NCBI GenBank assembly: GCA_041552135.1
Contig: JBFELL010000023.1
Span: forward strand, 1 to 23,786
Length of the DNA stretch: 23,786 nucleotides
Source of the DNA: SZUA-186 sp041552135
Lineage (GTDB): Bacteria > Pseudomonadota > Gammaproteobacteria > UBA9214
Direction of reading: 5' to 3'
The position numbers and the translations under genes are program-made. Position 1 is the first letter of the stretch. Each line of letters opens with the position of its first letter. This document shows positions 8,350 to 16,675 of this stretch, one piece after another. The notes below the pieces were generated by a model. That model saw only the letters and a list, made by a program, of their open reading frames with translations, had not been told where the DNA came from and ran no database searches.

Positions 8350-8384
8350 AACCGGTATCCCCCTGCATATTTGCGATACCGCGC

Positions 8385-8390
8385 ATTGTA
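8385..8390 (-). promoter_or_regulatory. Putative -10 box for the gene at 7849-8349
   Basis: TACAAT read on the minus strand, 35 nt before the start codon. The matching -35 region (GTCACG at 17-nt spacing) is poor, so this is a tentative promoter. Confidence 0.4.
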
Positions 8391-8488
8391 ACAGCTATGC
8401 CGTGATTCGTGACGGCTTGCGGTTGCGCCCCATGGCTGCTGCGAGGGGGGCACATGCCCGGGGGATTTCACCGGACGTCGGCGGGCAG

Positions 8489-8512
8489 GGGTGTCCGGTG
8501 TGCCGGACACCC
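8489..8512. repeat. Strong 10-bp stem hairpin upstream of the protease gene
   Basis: GGGTGTCCGG and CCGGACACCC pair perfectly around a TGTG loop. It sits in the 237-bp gap between the divergent genes at 8349 and 8587, just upstream of an extended -10 promoter. There is no T-run, so a protein-binding operator or the end of an unseen transcript are both possible. A second perfect palindrome, GCTGCCGGCAGC (8520-8531), covers the place where a -35 box would be. Confidence 0.6.
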
Positions 8513-8536
8513 GTTTCCGGCTGCCGGCAGCTGACC

Positions 8537-8545
8537 TGCTATAGT
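8537..8545 (+). promoter_or_regulatory. Extended -10 promoter of the HtrA-like protease
   Basis: TGCTATAGT is a close match to the extended -10 consensus (TGnTATAAT), placed 42 nt before the start codon at 8587. No good -35 box is visible. The corresponding region is occupied by a 12-bp palindrome (8520-8531), which could let a regulator act on the promoter. Confidence 0.55.
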
Positions 8546-8586
8546 GGTTATCGATCTGCCGTCTGTCGGCGGGACTCCAGGCCGGG

Positions 8587-9675
8587 ATGCCATTCGATAA
8601 CATGAAAATTTCTGTCTTCATCCTCGTAATCCTCGCTAATGTGACGCTTTGTTCTGTCGCGACCGCCGGTGATCCGGCAGTCGCAAGCTGTAACAAGACA
8701 GCCGTGGAGCTGTTTCGCGATGTGGCGCCGTCCGTCGTCTCGATCTCAGGAATGTCCATCGATGCGTTTGACCCGCGGGAGCGGGTCAAGTGGGCGGTTG
8801 GCACGGGAATTATCGTTGACAGCGAGGGGCTGGTTATGACCAGCGCACACGTGGTCGTGGAGCTCGATGAGGTCTATGTCGCACTGGACGGCGGCAGGGT
8901 TGCGGCGGCGGAGGTGGTCGGTGTTGATTCCATACTCGATCTGGCGGTACTCAGGTTGCCGGGCGCGGGGCTGCCGGCGGCGAAGCTGGGGGATTCCGAT
9001 GGCCTGCGGGTCGGCGAGGACGTGTTGGCTATCGGTAATTCCATGGGGCTGGAGAAGACCCTTTCCAGGGGAATCGTTTCCGGTCTCAACAGGACGCTGC
9101 CCGTCCGGCCCATGAGCTGGCTGGTTCCCTACATACAAACGGATGCGGCCCTGAGTGCCGGGAATTCGGGAGGGCCGCTGATCAACCGCTGCGGCGAGGT
9201 CATCGGCATCAACAGCTCGATGCTCGGTGACGCGGAGAATATCGGTTTTGCCATGCCGATCAATATTGCGAAAAGCGTCATGCCGGAGCTGCTCGAGCAT
9301 GGCCGGGTGATCCGCCCCTGGCATGGCATCAACGGCAGGATGCTGGATTTCACTCTGGTCATGCTGCTCAACTTCCCGATGGTCCCGGGTTTTCTGATCG
9401 AGACCATTGAACCCGGCAGCGCGGCCGACAAGGCGGGGCTTGTCGGCGGGTCGCTGCCGCTGCAGATCGGTCAGCAGAAATTCCTGCTGGGCGGGGATGT
9501 GATTACAAAAATCGATGACCAGGCCCTGACCGGTCTCGGGGTGCTGATGCGCCTCGCCAACTCACTCGAGGTGGGCGATACGGTGGAAGTGGAGTATTTC
9601 CGTGAGGGCGAGCTGGCTACCGTCCAGATCACGCTGCCTGAAAGACCCGCGCTGCCCGGTGATATACCGGACTGA
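8587..9675 (+). CDS. HtrA/DegP-like periplasmic serine protease (S1C) with PDZ domain
   Basis: 362 residues. A signal peptide (hydrophobic FILVILANVTLC, then SVATA) predicts cleavage after A27 and export to the periplasm. The trypsin-like domain carries the full triad: H88 in TSAHVV, D118 in ILDLAVLRL and S194 in GNSGGPL. A C-terminal PDZ domain (about 245-350) contains ETIEPGSAADKAGL. Its carboxylate-loop side is lengthened by a segment with SLPLQIGQQKFLLGGDVIT, a variant PDZ layout. Probable role is envelope protein quality control, but substrate and regulation are unknown. The ATG at 8587 has AGG five bases upstream. ATG 8602 would give a more typical signal-peptide start. It stands alone, divergent from 7849-8349 and followed by coaBC on the same strand. 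Confidence 0.88.
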   Translation: MPFDNMKISVFILVILANVTLCSVATAGDPAVASCNKTAVELFRDVAPSVVSISGMSIDAFDPRERVKWAVGTGIIVDSEGLVMTSAHVVVELDEVYVALDGGRVAAAEVVGVDSILDLAVLRLPGAGLPAAKLGDSDGLRVGEDVLAIGNSMGLEKTLSRGIVSGLNRTLPVRPMSWLVPYIQTDAALSAGNSGGPLINRCGEVIGINSSMLGDAENIGFAMPINIAKSVMPELLEHGRVIRPWHGINGRMLDFTLVMLLNFPMVPGFLIETIEPGSAADKAGLVGGSLPLQIGQQKFLLGGDVITKIDDQALTGLGVLMRLANSLEVGDTVEVEYFREGELATVQITLPERPALPGDIPD

Positions 9676-9721
9676 ACCGGCAGTGCATGCACGCACCGAT
9701 CATCTGTTAAACTCCTGAGCC

Positions 9722-10963
9722 ATGGGATATTTATCCGGAAAGCATGTCCTGCTTGGTGTCACCGGCGGTATCGCCGCCTGCAAGAGCCCCGAACTGGTGC
9801 GGCGCTTGCGCGAGCAGGGCGCCGGGGTGCGCGTCGTGATGACGCAGGGGGCACAGGCGTTCATTACGCCGCTGACCCTGCAGGCACTCTCCGGTATGCC
9901 GGTGCACACGCAACTGCTGGACAGGAATGCCGAGGCGGCCATGGGGCATATCGAACTGGCCCGCTGGGCGGATGCCGTGCTGGTGGCACCGGCATCCGCC
10001 GACCTGCTCGCGCGACTGGCCCACGGGCGGGCCGATGACCTGCTGGCGGCGATCTGCCTCGCCACCGAGGCGCCGCTGGCCGTGGCGCCAGCCATGAACC
10101 GCGTGATGTGGCAGAACCCGGCGACGCAGGAAAATATGGCCTGTCTCGAACGGCGTGGTATCCACCGCTTCGGTCCGGCCGAGGGGGAGCAGGCCTGCGG
10201 CGAGACCGGGCCGGGTCGGATGCTCGAACCGGATGCGCTGGTCCGGCAGGTGGCCGGCCTGTTCCGCACGGGTGCGCTGGCTGGTTGTCATGTCCTGGTA
10301 ACCGCCGGCCCCACGCGCGAACCCGTGGACCCGGTGCGCTATCTGAGTAACCGCAGTTCCGGCAAGATGGGGTTTGCCATCGCCGCTGCGGCTGCCGAGG
10401 CGGGTGCGCGGGTGACGCTGGTCAGCGGACCGGTGAATCTGCCGACCCCGGCGGGTATCGAGCGTATCGACGTGGAGACCGCGGCGGAAATGCAGGCGGC
10501 CGTCATGCAGCAGGCCGAATCGGCAGACATCTGTATTGCGGCCGCGGCCGTGGCCGACTACCGGCCGGCGCGGGCCGCGGAGCAGAAGCTCAAGAAGTCC
10601 GCCGCCAGCATGAGCCTGGAACTGGAGCGCAACCCGGATATCCTCGCGGAAGTCGCGGCCATGGCCGGGGGCCCCTTCACCGTTGGTTTTGCCGCCGAGA
10701 CCGAGTCCACGGCAGGCAACGCCCGTGGCAAGCTGCAGGCCAAGTCGCTTGATATGATAGCCGCCAACACCGTCGGCCCCGGCCTGGGATTCGACGCGGA
10801 TGACAACGAATTGCAGGTTCTCTGGGATGCGGGCTCGCGGCGCCTGCCACGGGCCCGCAAGACACGTCTGGCGCGCGAACTCATCGCCCTGGTCGCGGAG
10901 CGCTACCGTGCCGCCAGTAACAGCAACAGGGTGATCAATCTGCATGCACAAGATTCAGCTTAG
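9722..10963 (+). CDS. coaBC: Bifunctional phosphopantothenoylcysteine decarboxylase / phosphopantothenate-cysteine ligase
   Basis: Catalyses two steps of coenzyme A synthesis: joining cysteine to 4'-phosphopantothenate (CoaB) and decarboxylating the product (CoaC). 413 residues, normal length. The N-terminal flavoprotein half shows GVTGGIAACKS, the catalytic His76 in GHIELARWAD, APASADL, the AMNRVMW signature and Cys159 in EQACGETG. The CoaB half begins near residue 186 with TAGPTREPVDPVR, SSGKMG (K215), AAAVADYRP and K288-L-K-K. The start codon lacks a clear Shine-Dalgarno sequence, and a TAAACT box lies only 9-14 nt upstream, so a very short or absent leader is possible. The 3' end overlaps dut by 20 nt, as expected for a coupled pair. 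Confidence 0.97.
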   Translation: MGYLSGKHVLLGVTGGIAACKSPELVRRLREQGAGVRVVMTQGAQAFITPLTLQALSGMPVHTQLLDRNAEAAMGHIELARWADAVLVAPASADLLARLAHGRADDLLAAICLATEAPLAVAPAMNRVMWQNPATQENMACLERRGIHRFGPAEGEQACGETGPGRMLEPDALVRQVAGLFRTGALAGCHVLVTAGPTREPVDPVRYLSNRSSGKMGFAIAAAAAEAGARVTLVSGPVNLPTPAGIERIDVETAAEMQAAVMQQAESADICIAAAAVADYRPARAAEQKLKKSAASMSLELERNPDILAEVAAMAGGPFTVGFAAETESTAGNARGKLQAKSLDMIAANTVGPGLGFDADDNELQVLWDAGSRRLPRARKTRLARELIALVAERYRAASNSNRVINLHAQDSA

Positions 10964-11399
10964 GGTTCTGGATAAGCGGCTGGGCAAGGAGTTCCCCATG
11001 CCGCATTACGCAACCGAAGGTGCCGCCGGCATGGACCTGCGCGCCTGCGTCGAGGCGGCATTGGACATTGCGCCGGGCGAGACACACCTGATTCCCACCG
11101 GTCTCGCCATGCACATCGAGGAATCCGGGCTGGCGGCGATGTTGCTGCCGCGCTCCGGGCTTGGCCACAAGCACGGCATTGTGCTTGGTAACCTGGTCGG
11201 TCTGATCGACTCGGACTACCAGGGACAGGTGTTCGTTTCCGTCTGGAACCGCGGCAAGGAATCCTTTACCGTACAGCCCGGGGAACGCATCGCCCAGATG
11301 GTCATTGTCCCGGTGGTGCATGCCGAGTTCGAGGTGGTGGAGGAATTCACGGCCAGCGAGCGCGGCGAAGGCGGATTCGGCCACACCGGCCGCCACTGA
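10944..11399 (+). CDS. dut: dUTP diphosphatase
   Basis: Hydrolyses dUTP to dUMP and pyrophosphate, keeping uracil out of DNA and supplying dTMP synthesis. The 151-residue protein has all five trimeric dUTPase motifs in order: AGMDLRA, PRSGLGHKHGI, GLIDSDYQG with the catalytic Asp, GERIAQMV and the glycine-rich C-terminal ERGEGGFGHTG. The start overlaps the end of coaBC by 20 nt, the classic coaBC-dut arrangement. algC follows after 55 nt. That gap holds a small hairpin (CCGGC / GCCGG, 11403-11416) and a T6 run further on, which may attenuate read-through into algC. Confidence 0.98.
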   Translation: MHKIQLRVLDKRLGKEFPMPHYATEGAAGMDLRACVEAALDIAPGETHLIPTGLAMHIEESGLAAMLLPRSGLGHKHGIVLGNLVGLIDSDYQGQVFVSVWNRGKESFTVQPGERIAQMVIVPVVHAEFEVVEEFTASERGEGGFGHTGRH

Positions 11400-11454
11400 C
11401 GCCCGGCAGCAGCCGGTTTCGGGGGGTTGCCCTGCGGTTTTTTAAAGGACGCTC

Positions 11455-14076
11455 ATGAAGTTTTCACTACCTGCTTTCAGAAAATCCGCGTCGCAGGAAG
11501 ACGCGGCGGACAAGGGCGGCAAGGCGCAGCCCGGGCCGTTTGCGGTTAATCCTGCGCCAGCCAGCAAGCCTGTCAGCCTCAGCCGGACCCGCCTGAAGAT
11601 ACTGGGTGCGGCCGTCGTGCTGATGCTGTTGCTCGCGCTGTTTGTGTTTCAGATCATGTCGTTCTACATCGGCCGTGCCATGGACCAGGAGGTTCGCATG
11701 ACCGTTGACCAGGTCGCAGCGCGGACCGGGGCACTGGTGAATTTCTACAGCTCCAACATGAGCCTGCTGGCCAAGGACCCGGATATTGCGCGGTTGCTGA
11801 TGGCCGGCGACTCCGCTGCGCTGCAGGACAAGGAGCAGTCGCTGACCTACCTGTTCCCCGCGGCGATCAATGTCCGGTTGTTGCCACCGGGGATGGAGGA
11901 TGTGGACCTGGAGGCCTCGCCGCCGCTTGGCTATGCGGCGCTGGCGCAGATGCGCGAGGCGGAGGGCAGCCGGCAGCCGCCGCCGGCAGAGTTCCACCTT
12001 TACAACACACCCCAGCAGCACATCAGTATCGTGCGCGGTGTGTCGGACCCCGCGGGCAGTGGCACGGTCGGCCACCTGATGCTGTCGCTGTCCGGCGATA
12101 CCCTGGATGGCCTGCTCGATGGTATGCAGTACCTCAACGGTTACCTGGAACTTCAGCAGGCGGGGGGCAAGGGCGCGCCGGTCCCGGTAGCGACGGCGGG
12201 CGATGCGGCCTATCGCACCGATGAACCGGATGCCGTGCAGGCGATCAGTGGCAGTCGCTGGCAGGCCGCCTTCTGGTCCGGAGACAGCAGTGTCGCCTTC
12301 CTGGGCATGATCAGCCTGTGGGTGATCGGGGGGGCCGTGTTGCTGGCAACGCTGATGGTGTTCTACACGCTGGTGCTGTTCAGGCGCCTTGGCCATGGTG
12401 TCAGGCAGGACCAGGTCAGTCTGGTCACCCTGATGAAGGATGCCCGCAACAGCCAGTTGCAGCGGGATTACCCCGCCGGTCTCGTGGAGATGCAGGACAC
12501 CCTCGATTTCATGACCCGGCTGGCCGATACCGGCAAGGTCGGGATGCAGTCCGTGGTCGAGCGCGAGCATGACGAGGAATATACCGGTGATGCGGCGACA
12601 CAGTCCCCGGCAGAAGTGATCACGTCGGACTACGAGACGCCGCGTGCCGAAAACCTCATCGTGGAGGAGGAACCACTGGAGATTGCGGCTGAGGAGGAAA
12701 ATGTCGTGATCGACCCCTCCATATTTCGCGCCTATGATATTCGCGGTGTGGTTGGCCAGACACTGACCACTGCCGCCGTAAGGCAGATCGGCCGTGCTAT
12801 CGGCAGTGAGGCAATCCAGCGGGGCTGCAATACCGTCGTGGTCGGCCGCGATGGCCGCCTGTCCGGTCCGGACCTGGTCGAGGCGCTGATTACCGGTCTG
12901 AAAGCCACCGGTTGTGATGTAAAGGACATCGGTGTTGTGCCGACGCCGGTGCTTTACTTTGCCACACACTATCTGGATACCCAGACCGGCGTGATTGTCA
13001 CCGGTAGCCATAACCCGCCGGACTACAACGGACTGAAGATCGTCATCGATGGTGAGACCCTGTCGGGTGATTCCATCCAGCACCTGCGCGAGCGTATCGA
13101 TGAGGACAGGCTGATCTCCGGGCAGGGCTCCATCGAGAACATGAACGTCGTGCCCGACTATATCGAGCGCATACGCAGTGATGTGCACCTGGGTCGAGCG
13201 CTGAAGGTGGTGGTGGACTGCGGCAACGGCGTGGCCGGTGCGGTGGCGCCGCAGTTACTCAGGGACCTCGGCTGCGAGGTGTCAGAACTGTTTTGCGAGG
13301 TTGACGGCAATTTCCCGAACCACCACCCTGACCCCAGCAAGACAGACAATCTGAAGGACCTGATCACCGCGGTAAAGGAACAGCAGGCCGACCTCGGGCT
13401 GGCCTTCGACGGTGACGGCGACCGTCTTGGCGTGGTCACCACCGAGGGCAGTATCGTCTGGCCCGACCGGGTGCTGATGCTGTTTATCGCCGACATCCTC
13501 GAGCGCAACCCCGGTGGCCTGATCATCTACGATGTAAAGTGTTCGCGCTTCCTGGATGCGATCATCCGCGAGCACGGCGGCGAGCCATTGATGTGGAAGA
13601 CCGGCCACTCGTTCATCAAGAAGAAGATCCGGGAGAGCGGCGCCCTGCTGGCCGGCGAGATGAGCGGCCATATCTTCTTCAAGGAGCGCTGGTACGGGTT
13701 TGACGATGGCCTGTATTCCGCGGCACGGCTGCTCGAGGTGCTTGGCAAGGATGCGCGCCCGGCCACCGAGGTGTTTGCCAGCCTGCCGGACAGCTTCAAT
13801 ACACCGGAGCTCAATATTGCCATGCAGGAAGGCGAACCGTTGAAGTTCATGGACCGCTTGCTGGCCAGCGCACACTTCGAGGGTGCGCAGGTGTCGACCA
13901 TCGACGGTCTGCGCGTGGACTTTCCTGACGGCTGGGGCCTGGTGCGCGCTTCCAATACCACGCCGGTGCTCGTATTGCGGTTCGAGGCGGATGACGAGGC
14001 CGCCCTGTCACGCATCATGGGCGAGTTTCGCCGCGTGATGCATCAGGTGGACGCTGACCTGTCACTGCCCTTCTAG
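11455..14076 (+). CDS. algC: Phosphomannomutase/phosphoglucomutase with N-terminal membrane-anchored sensor-like region
   Basis: Interconverts hexose 1- and 6-phosphates for nucleotide-sugar, polysaccharide and LPS synthesis. The 873 residues are nearly twice the 450-460 of a bare enzyme. A Pro/Ala-rich N-terminus is followed by a transmembrane helix (about 49-71), a region of about 210 residues predicted outside the membrane, a second helix (about 282-309) and an acidic linker (about 385-415). The enzyme starts at I423 (IFRAYDIRG). The phosphorylated serine is S518 in TGSHNPP, and the metal loop is D652-G-D654-G-D656-R. RASNTTPVLVLRFEADD closes the sugar-phosphate site. Long AlgC forms are also annotated in Pseudomonas, where dut-algC-argB is likewise the gene order. 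The catalytic part should face the cytoplasm. AAAGGA precedes the ATG. Confidence 0.95.
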   Translation: MKFSLPAFRKSASQEDAADKGGKAQPGPFAVNPAPASKPVSLSRTRLKILGAAVVLMLLLALFVFQIMSFYIGRAMDQEVRMTVDQVAARTGALVNFYSSNMSLLAKDPDIARLLMAGDSAALQDKEQSLTYLFPAAINVRLLPPGMEDVDLEASPPLGYAALAQMREAEGSRQPPPAEFHLYNTPQQHISIVRGVSDPAGSGTVGHLMLSLSGDTLDGLLDGMQYLNGYLELQQAGGKGAPVPVATAGDAAYRTDEPDAVQAISGSRWQAAFWSGDSSVAFLGMISLWVIGGAVLLATLMVFYTLVLFRRLGHGVRQDQVSLVTLMKDARNSQLQRDYPAGLVEMQDTLDFMTRLADTGKVGMQSVVEREHDEEYTGDAATQSPAEVITSDYETPRAENLIVEEEPLEIAAEEENVVIDPSIFRAYDIRGVVGQTLTTAAVRQIGRAIGSEAIQRGCNTVVVGRDGRLSGPDLVEALITGLKATGCDVKDIGVVPTPVLYFATHYLDTQTGVIVTGSHNPPDYNGLKIVIDGETLSGDSIQHLRERIDEDRLISGQGSIENMNVVPDYIERIRSDVHLGRALKVVVDCGNGVAGAVAPQLLRDLGCEVSELFCEVDGNFPNHHPDPSKTDNLKDLITAVKEQQADLGLAFDGDGDRLGVVTTEGSIVWPDRVLMLFIADILERNPGGLIIYDVKCSRFLDAIIREHGGEPLMWKTGHSFIKKKIRESGALLAGEMSGHIFFKERWYGFDDGLYSAARLLEVLGKDARPATEVFASLPDSFNTPELNIAMQEGEPLKFMDRLLASAHFEGAQVSTIDGLRVDFPDGWGLVRASNTTPVLVLRFEADDEAALSRIMGEFRRVMHQVDADLSLPF

Positions 14077-14126
14077 CCGGGCTTCTCCGGGTGGGAGCCG
14101 CAACACATTTGCCATAGAAACCGACT

Positions 14127-15020
14127 ATGTCACTGAGCAACGAATCTGCCAGAAATGTCGCCCGTGTCCTGACCGAGGCGATGCCGTACATTCGCCGTTT
14201 CCGCGGCAAAACCATTGTCATCAAGTACGGCGGCAATGCCATGGTGGACGAGACCCTGAAAAGCGGCTTCGCGCGCGATATCGTGCTGATGAAGCTGGTC
14301 GGTATCAACCCCGTCGTGGTGCATGGCGGCGGGCCCCAGATCGGCAGCCTGCTGGAAAAGATCGGCAAGGAGAGCCGCTTTGTCGAGGGTATGCGGGTCA
14401 CCGACAGCGAGACCATGGACGTCGTCGAGATGGTGCTGGGCGGGCTGGTCAACAAGGAAATCGTCAGCCTGATCACCCGCCATGGCGGGCGTGCCGTGGG
14501 ACTGACAGGCAAGGATGGCGACCTGATACGGGCGCGCAAGCTGACTATCCAGCGTGACTCGCCCGAGCTGGAGGTGCCCGAGATCATCGACATCGGTCAT
14601 GTTGGCGAGGTTGCCAGCATCGATGCCGACGTGGTGCACATGCTGGTCGGCGGTGACTTCATTCCGGTGATCGCACCCATTGGCGTGGGCGAAGACGGAC
14701 GCGCCTACAATATCAATGCCGACCTGGTTGCCGGCCGCATGGCCGAGGTGCTGGCGGCCGAGAAGCTGATCCTGCTGACGAATGCTGCCGGCCTGCTGGA
14801 CAGGCAGGGCGAGTTGCTGACCGGCCTGGCTTCAAATGACGTGGACCTGCTGATCGCCGACGGCACGATTCACGGTGGCATGCTGCCGAAGATCGGCTGT
14901 GCGCTGTCGGCAGTCAACAGCGGTGTGAATGCCGTGCATATCATCGACGGCCGCGTCGAGCACGCGGTGCTGGTGGAACTGTTTACCGATGAAGGCGTGG
15001 GTACGCTGATACGCGCCTGA
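14127..15020 (+). CDS. argB: Acetylglutamate kinase
   Basis: Phosphorylates N-acetylglutamate, the second step of arginine synthesis. The 297-residue amino-acid kinase shows the nucleotide-binding KYGGNAM, the substrate loop VVHGGGPQIG, the GKDGDLI segment, YNINADLVAGRMAEVL and a C-terminal GGMLPKIGCALSAV. The N-terminal helix (about 25 residues before the first strand) is the type associated with arginine-inhibited hexameric enzymes, so feedback inhibition is likely (inference). It lies 50 nt after algC. No good Shine-Dalgarno is visible before the ATG. It ends convergently with the DUF4124 gene, 21 nt apart. Confidence 0.98.
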   Translation: MSLSNESARNVARVLTEAMPYIRRFRGKTIVIKYGGNAMVDETLKSGFARDIVLMKLVGINPVVVHGGGPQIGSLLEKIGKESRFVEGMRVTDSETMDVVEMVLGGLVNKEIVSLITRHGGRAVGLTGKDGDLIRARKLTIQRDSPELEVPEIIDIGHVGEVASIDADVVHMLVGGDFIPVIAPIGVGEDGRAYNINADLVAGRMAEVLAAEKLILLTNAAGLLDRQGELLTGLASNDVDLLIADGTIHGGMLPKIGCALSAVNSGVNAVHIIDGRVEHAVLVELFTDEGVGTLIRA

Positions 15021-15041
15021 ACGGGCCGCGCACGGTGCCGG

Positions 15042-15668
15042 TCAGTCGTCCTGCATCAGTTCGCGGTAGCGCGCGATATCGGCGTCGAACCGGCTGGCGA
15101 TGCTTTCCCGCTCGACTTGCTTCTGCTGGACGAATCCCCGGTTCTCCGTGATGAGTTCGCGTGCCGTTTTGATCTGGTCCTGCAACACGGCCGGTACCGG
15201 CTTGCCGCTGCGTTCGAATTCGGCGGCCTCCGCGGCGTATTCGCGCAAGCGTGTCTCCGTCAACTCGATGCGACTGTTGGTCAGCTGGATCAGCGCATCG
15301 ATCGAGGCGAGCTTGCCATCGCGTGCCAGCAGCATGTCCTGCTCGCTGGAGTAGGTGGCCAGCAGACTGCGGTCATGCACCGCGCTCTTTTCTGCCTGCT
15401 TGCGCTTTTCTTCCTCGATAGCGGCCAGCCGCGCGGCCTCCGCCTTTTCTTCCGGGGTCATGGCCCGTTTATAGACCCTGACCGTGCGGCCGCGTTCGTC
15501 GTATTCCCGGCGTTCCTGATTCGAGTGTTGCGGGGGGACCCGGTCGCTGTAGTGGATCTTGCCATTCTCATCGACCCACTTGAACATCCGTTCCGCCTGG
15601 GCAGGGGATATTGCCAGCAGGGAGGGCAGCAGCAGCAAATAGCCGATATGATGCATACATGGTCTCAT
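15042..15668 (-). CDS. DUF4124 domain-containing envelope protein
   Basis: 208 residues. The signal peptide (HIGYLLLLPSLLAISPAQA) predicts export. The first mature residues form a DUF4124 domain: ERMFKWVDENGKIHYSDRVPP, the W-x-D-x-x-G-x-x-x-Y-S-D pattern of this family. The rest is strongly helical and charged (KAEAARLAAIEEEKRKQAEK, then LTNSRIELTETRLREYAAEAAEF), suggesting a coiled coil of about 120 residues. Function of the domain is unknown. Start taken at ATG 15668, which has GAGG at somewhat long spacing; ATG 15656 would remove four residues. The 90-nt gap to the divergent permease gene has a TATACT -10-like box (15723-15728 on this strand) without a good -35. Confidence 0.85.
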   Translation of the reverse strand: MRPCMHHIGYLLLLPSLLAISPAQAERMFKWVDENGKIHYSDRVPPQHSNQERREYDERGRTVRVYKRAMTPEEKAEAARLAAIEEEKRKQAEKSAVHDRSLLATYSSEQDMLLARDGKLASIDALIQLTNSRIELTETRLREYAAEAAEFERSGKPVPAVLQDQIKTARELITENRGFVQQKQVERESIASRFDADIARYRELMQDD

Positions 15669-15758
15669 GGTTCAGCAAATACCTCGTAACTCACTTCATC
15701 GTTTATTCCGCTTCCGGGGCGAAGTATATCCCGTTTCCGGCGCATTTCGGACCGTAAT

Positions 15759-16520
15759 GTGAACGGCCTCGAACACGTCATTCTGTTCGCCGTGTCGCTG
15801 GTGGCCAATCTGTTTTCGGCCTTTTCCGGCGGCGGTGCCGGCCTGATCCAGCTGCCGGTGCTCATCTTTCTCGGTCTGCCGTTCGCGATCGCACTGGCGA
15901 CGCACAAGGTGGCCAGTGTTGCTCTGGGTATCGGCGCCACCGTACGTCACTTGAAGGAGGGCGGGCTGGAGCGCCACCTGGTCATCCGGATTCTGGCATT
16001 CGGCCTGCCGGGTGTGGTGCTCGGTGCCAATGTCATCCTGCATGTGCCGGAGCGCTCGGCGGAGATCGCCCTGGGGCTTCTCACGGCGGGGCTGGGCATG
16101 TATTCCTGGCTGAATCCGGATCTGGGGCAGGAGCTAAGGCAGGTCAACCGGGACCAGCGCGGTGTCATGATCGGCGGCATGGTGCTGTTTGGCATCGGCG
16201 CCCTGAACGGCTCCCTGACCTCCGGTACCGGGCTGTTTGTCACCATCTGGCTGGTGCGCTGGTTCGGCCTCGACTATCGCCGCGCGATTGCCTATACGCT
16301 GATCCTGGTCGGTGTCTTCTGGAACGGTGCCGGTGCCCTGACCCTGGGCATCCTTGGCGAGATCCGCTGGGCATGGCTGCCCGCGCTGCTGCTGGGGTCG
16401 CTGCTGGGTGGTTACCTCGGGGCGCATCTGGCGATCAGGTCCGGTAACCGCTGGATCAAGCGGGGGTTTGAAGTGGTGACGCTGCTGGTGGGAATGAAGT
16501 TGATAATCGGCCATGGCTGA
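15759..16520 (+). CDS. TauE/SafE family membrane permease
   Basis: 253 residues, mostly hydrophobic, with about eight transmembrane segments. The N-terminal half has the family-typical FSAFSGGGAGLIQLPVLIFLG and ALATHKVASVALG. The second half repeats the pattern with GALNGSLTSGTGLFVTIWLV. The family exports or imports sulfite, sulfoacetate and other organosulfur or carboxylate anions, so the substrate cannot be named. The start is GTG 15759; no in-frame ATG exists upstream, and the Shine-Dalgarno (CGGA) is weak. Divergent from the DUF4124 gene and 155 nt before purU on the same strand, though purU appears to have its own promoter. Confidence 0.88.
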   Translation: MNGLEHVILFAVSLVANLFSAFSGGGAGLIQLPVLIFLGLPFAIALATHKVASVALGIGATVRHLKEGGLERHLVIRILAFGLPGVVLGANVILHVPERSAEIALGLLTAGLGMYSWLNPDLGQELRQVNRDQRGVMIGGMVLFGIGALNGSLTSGTGLFVTIWLVRWFGLDYRRAIAYTLILVGVFWNGAGALTLGILGEIRWAWLPALLLGSLLGGYLGAHLAIRSGNRWIKRGFEVVTLLVGMKLIIGHG

Positions 16521-16636
16521 GTGTCGATGCGGGCAGTAAGAACGAAGCGATGGTGCATTCATTCGAAAATCCGTCCCGGTCGCTGCCGGGAGAATCTGCC
16601 TGACGTCATCGACGCAGGCGGGACTTCAAATGAAAG

Positions 16637-16645
16637 TGCTATTCT
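16637..16645 (+). promoter_or_regulatory. Putative extended -10 promoter of purU
   Basis: TGCTATTCT, an extended -10 element, lies 31 nt upstream of the purU start. No convincing -35 box is present. It shares the TGCTA core with the promoters proposed at 650 and 8540. Confidence 0.45.
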
Positions 16646-16675
16646 AGGCGCACCACACAGAACCTGCTGCCTGTC

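Noticed and set aside
11467..13188. 573-codon open frame on the minus strand across algC
   Set aside because: Fully antisense to algC with His/Gln/Arg-rich low-meaning sequence; a GC-driven shadow.
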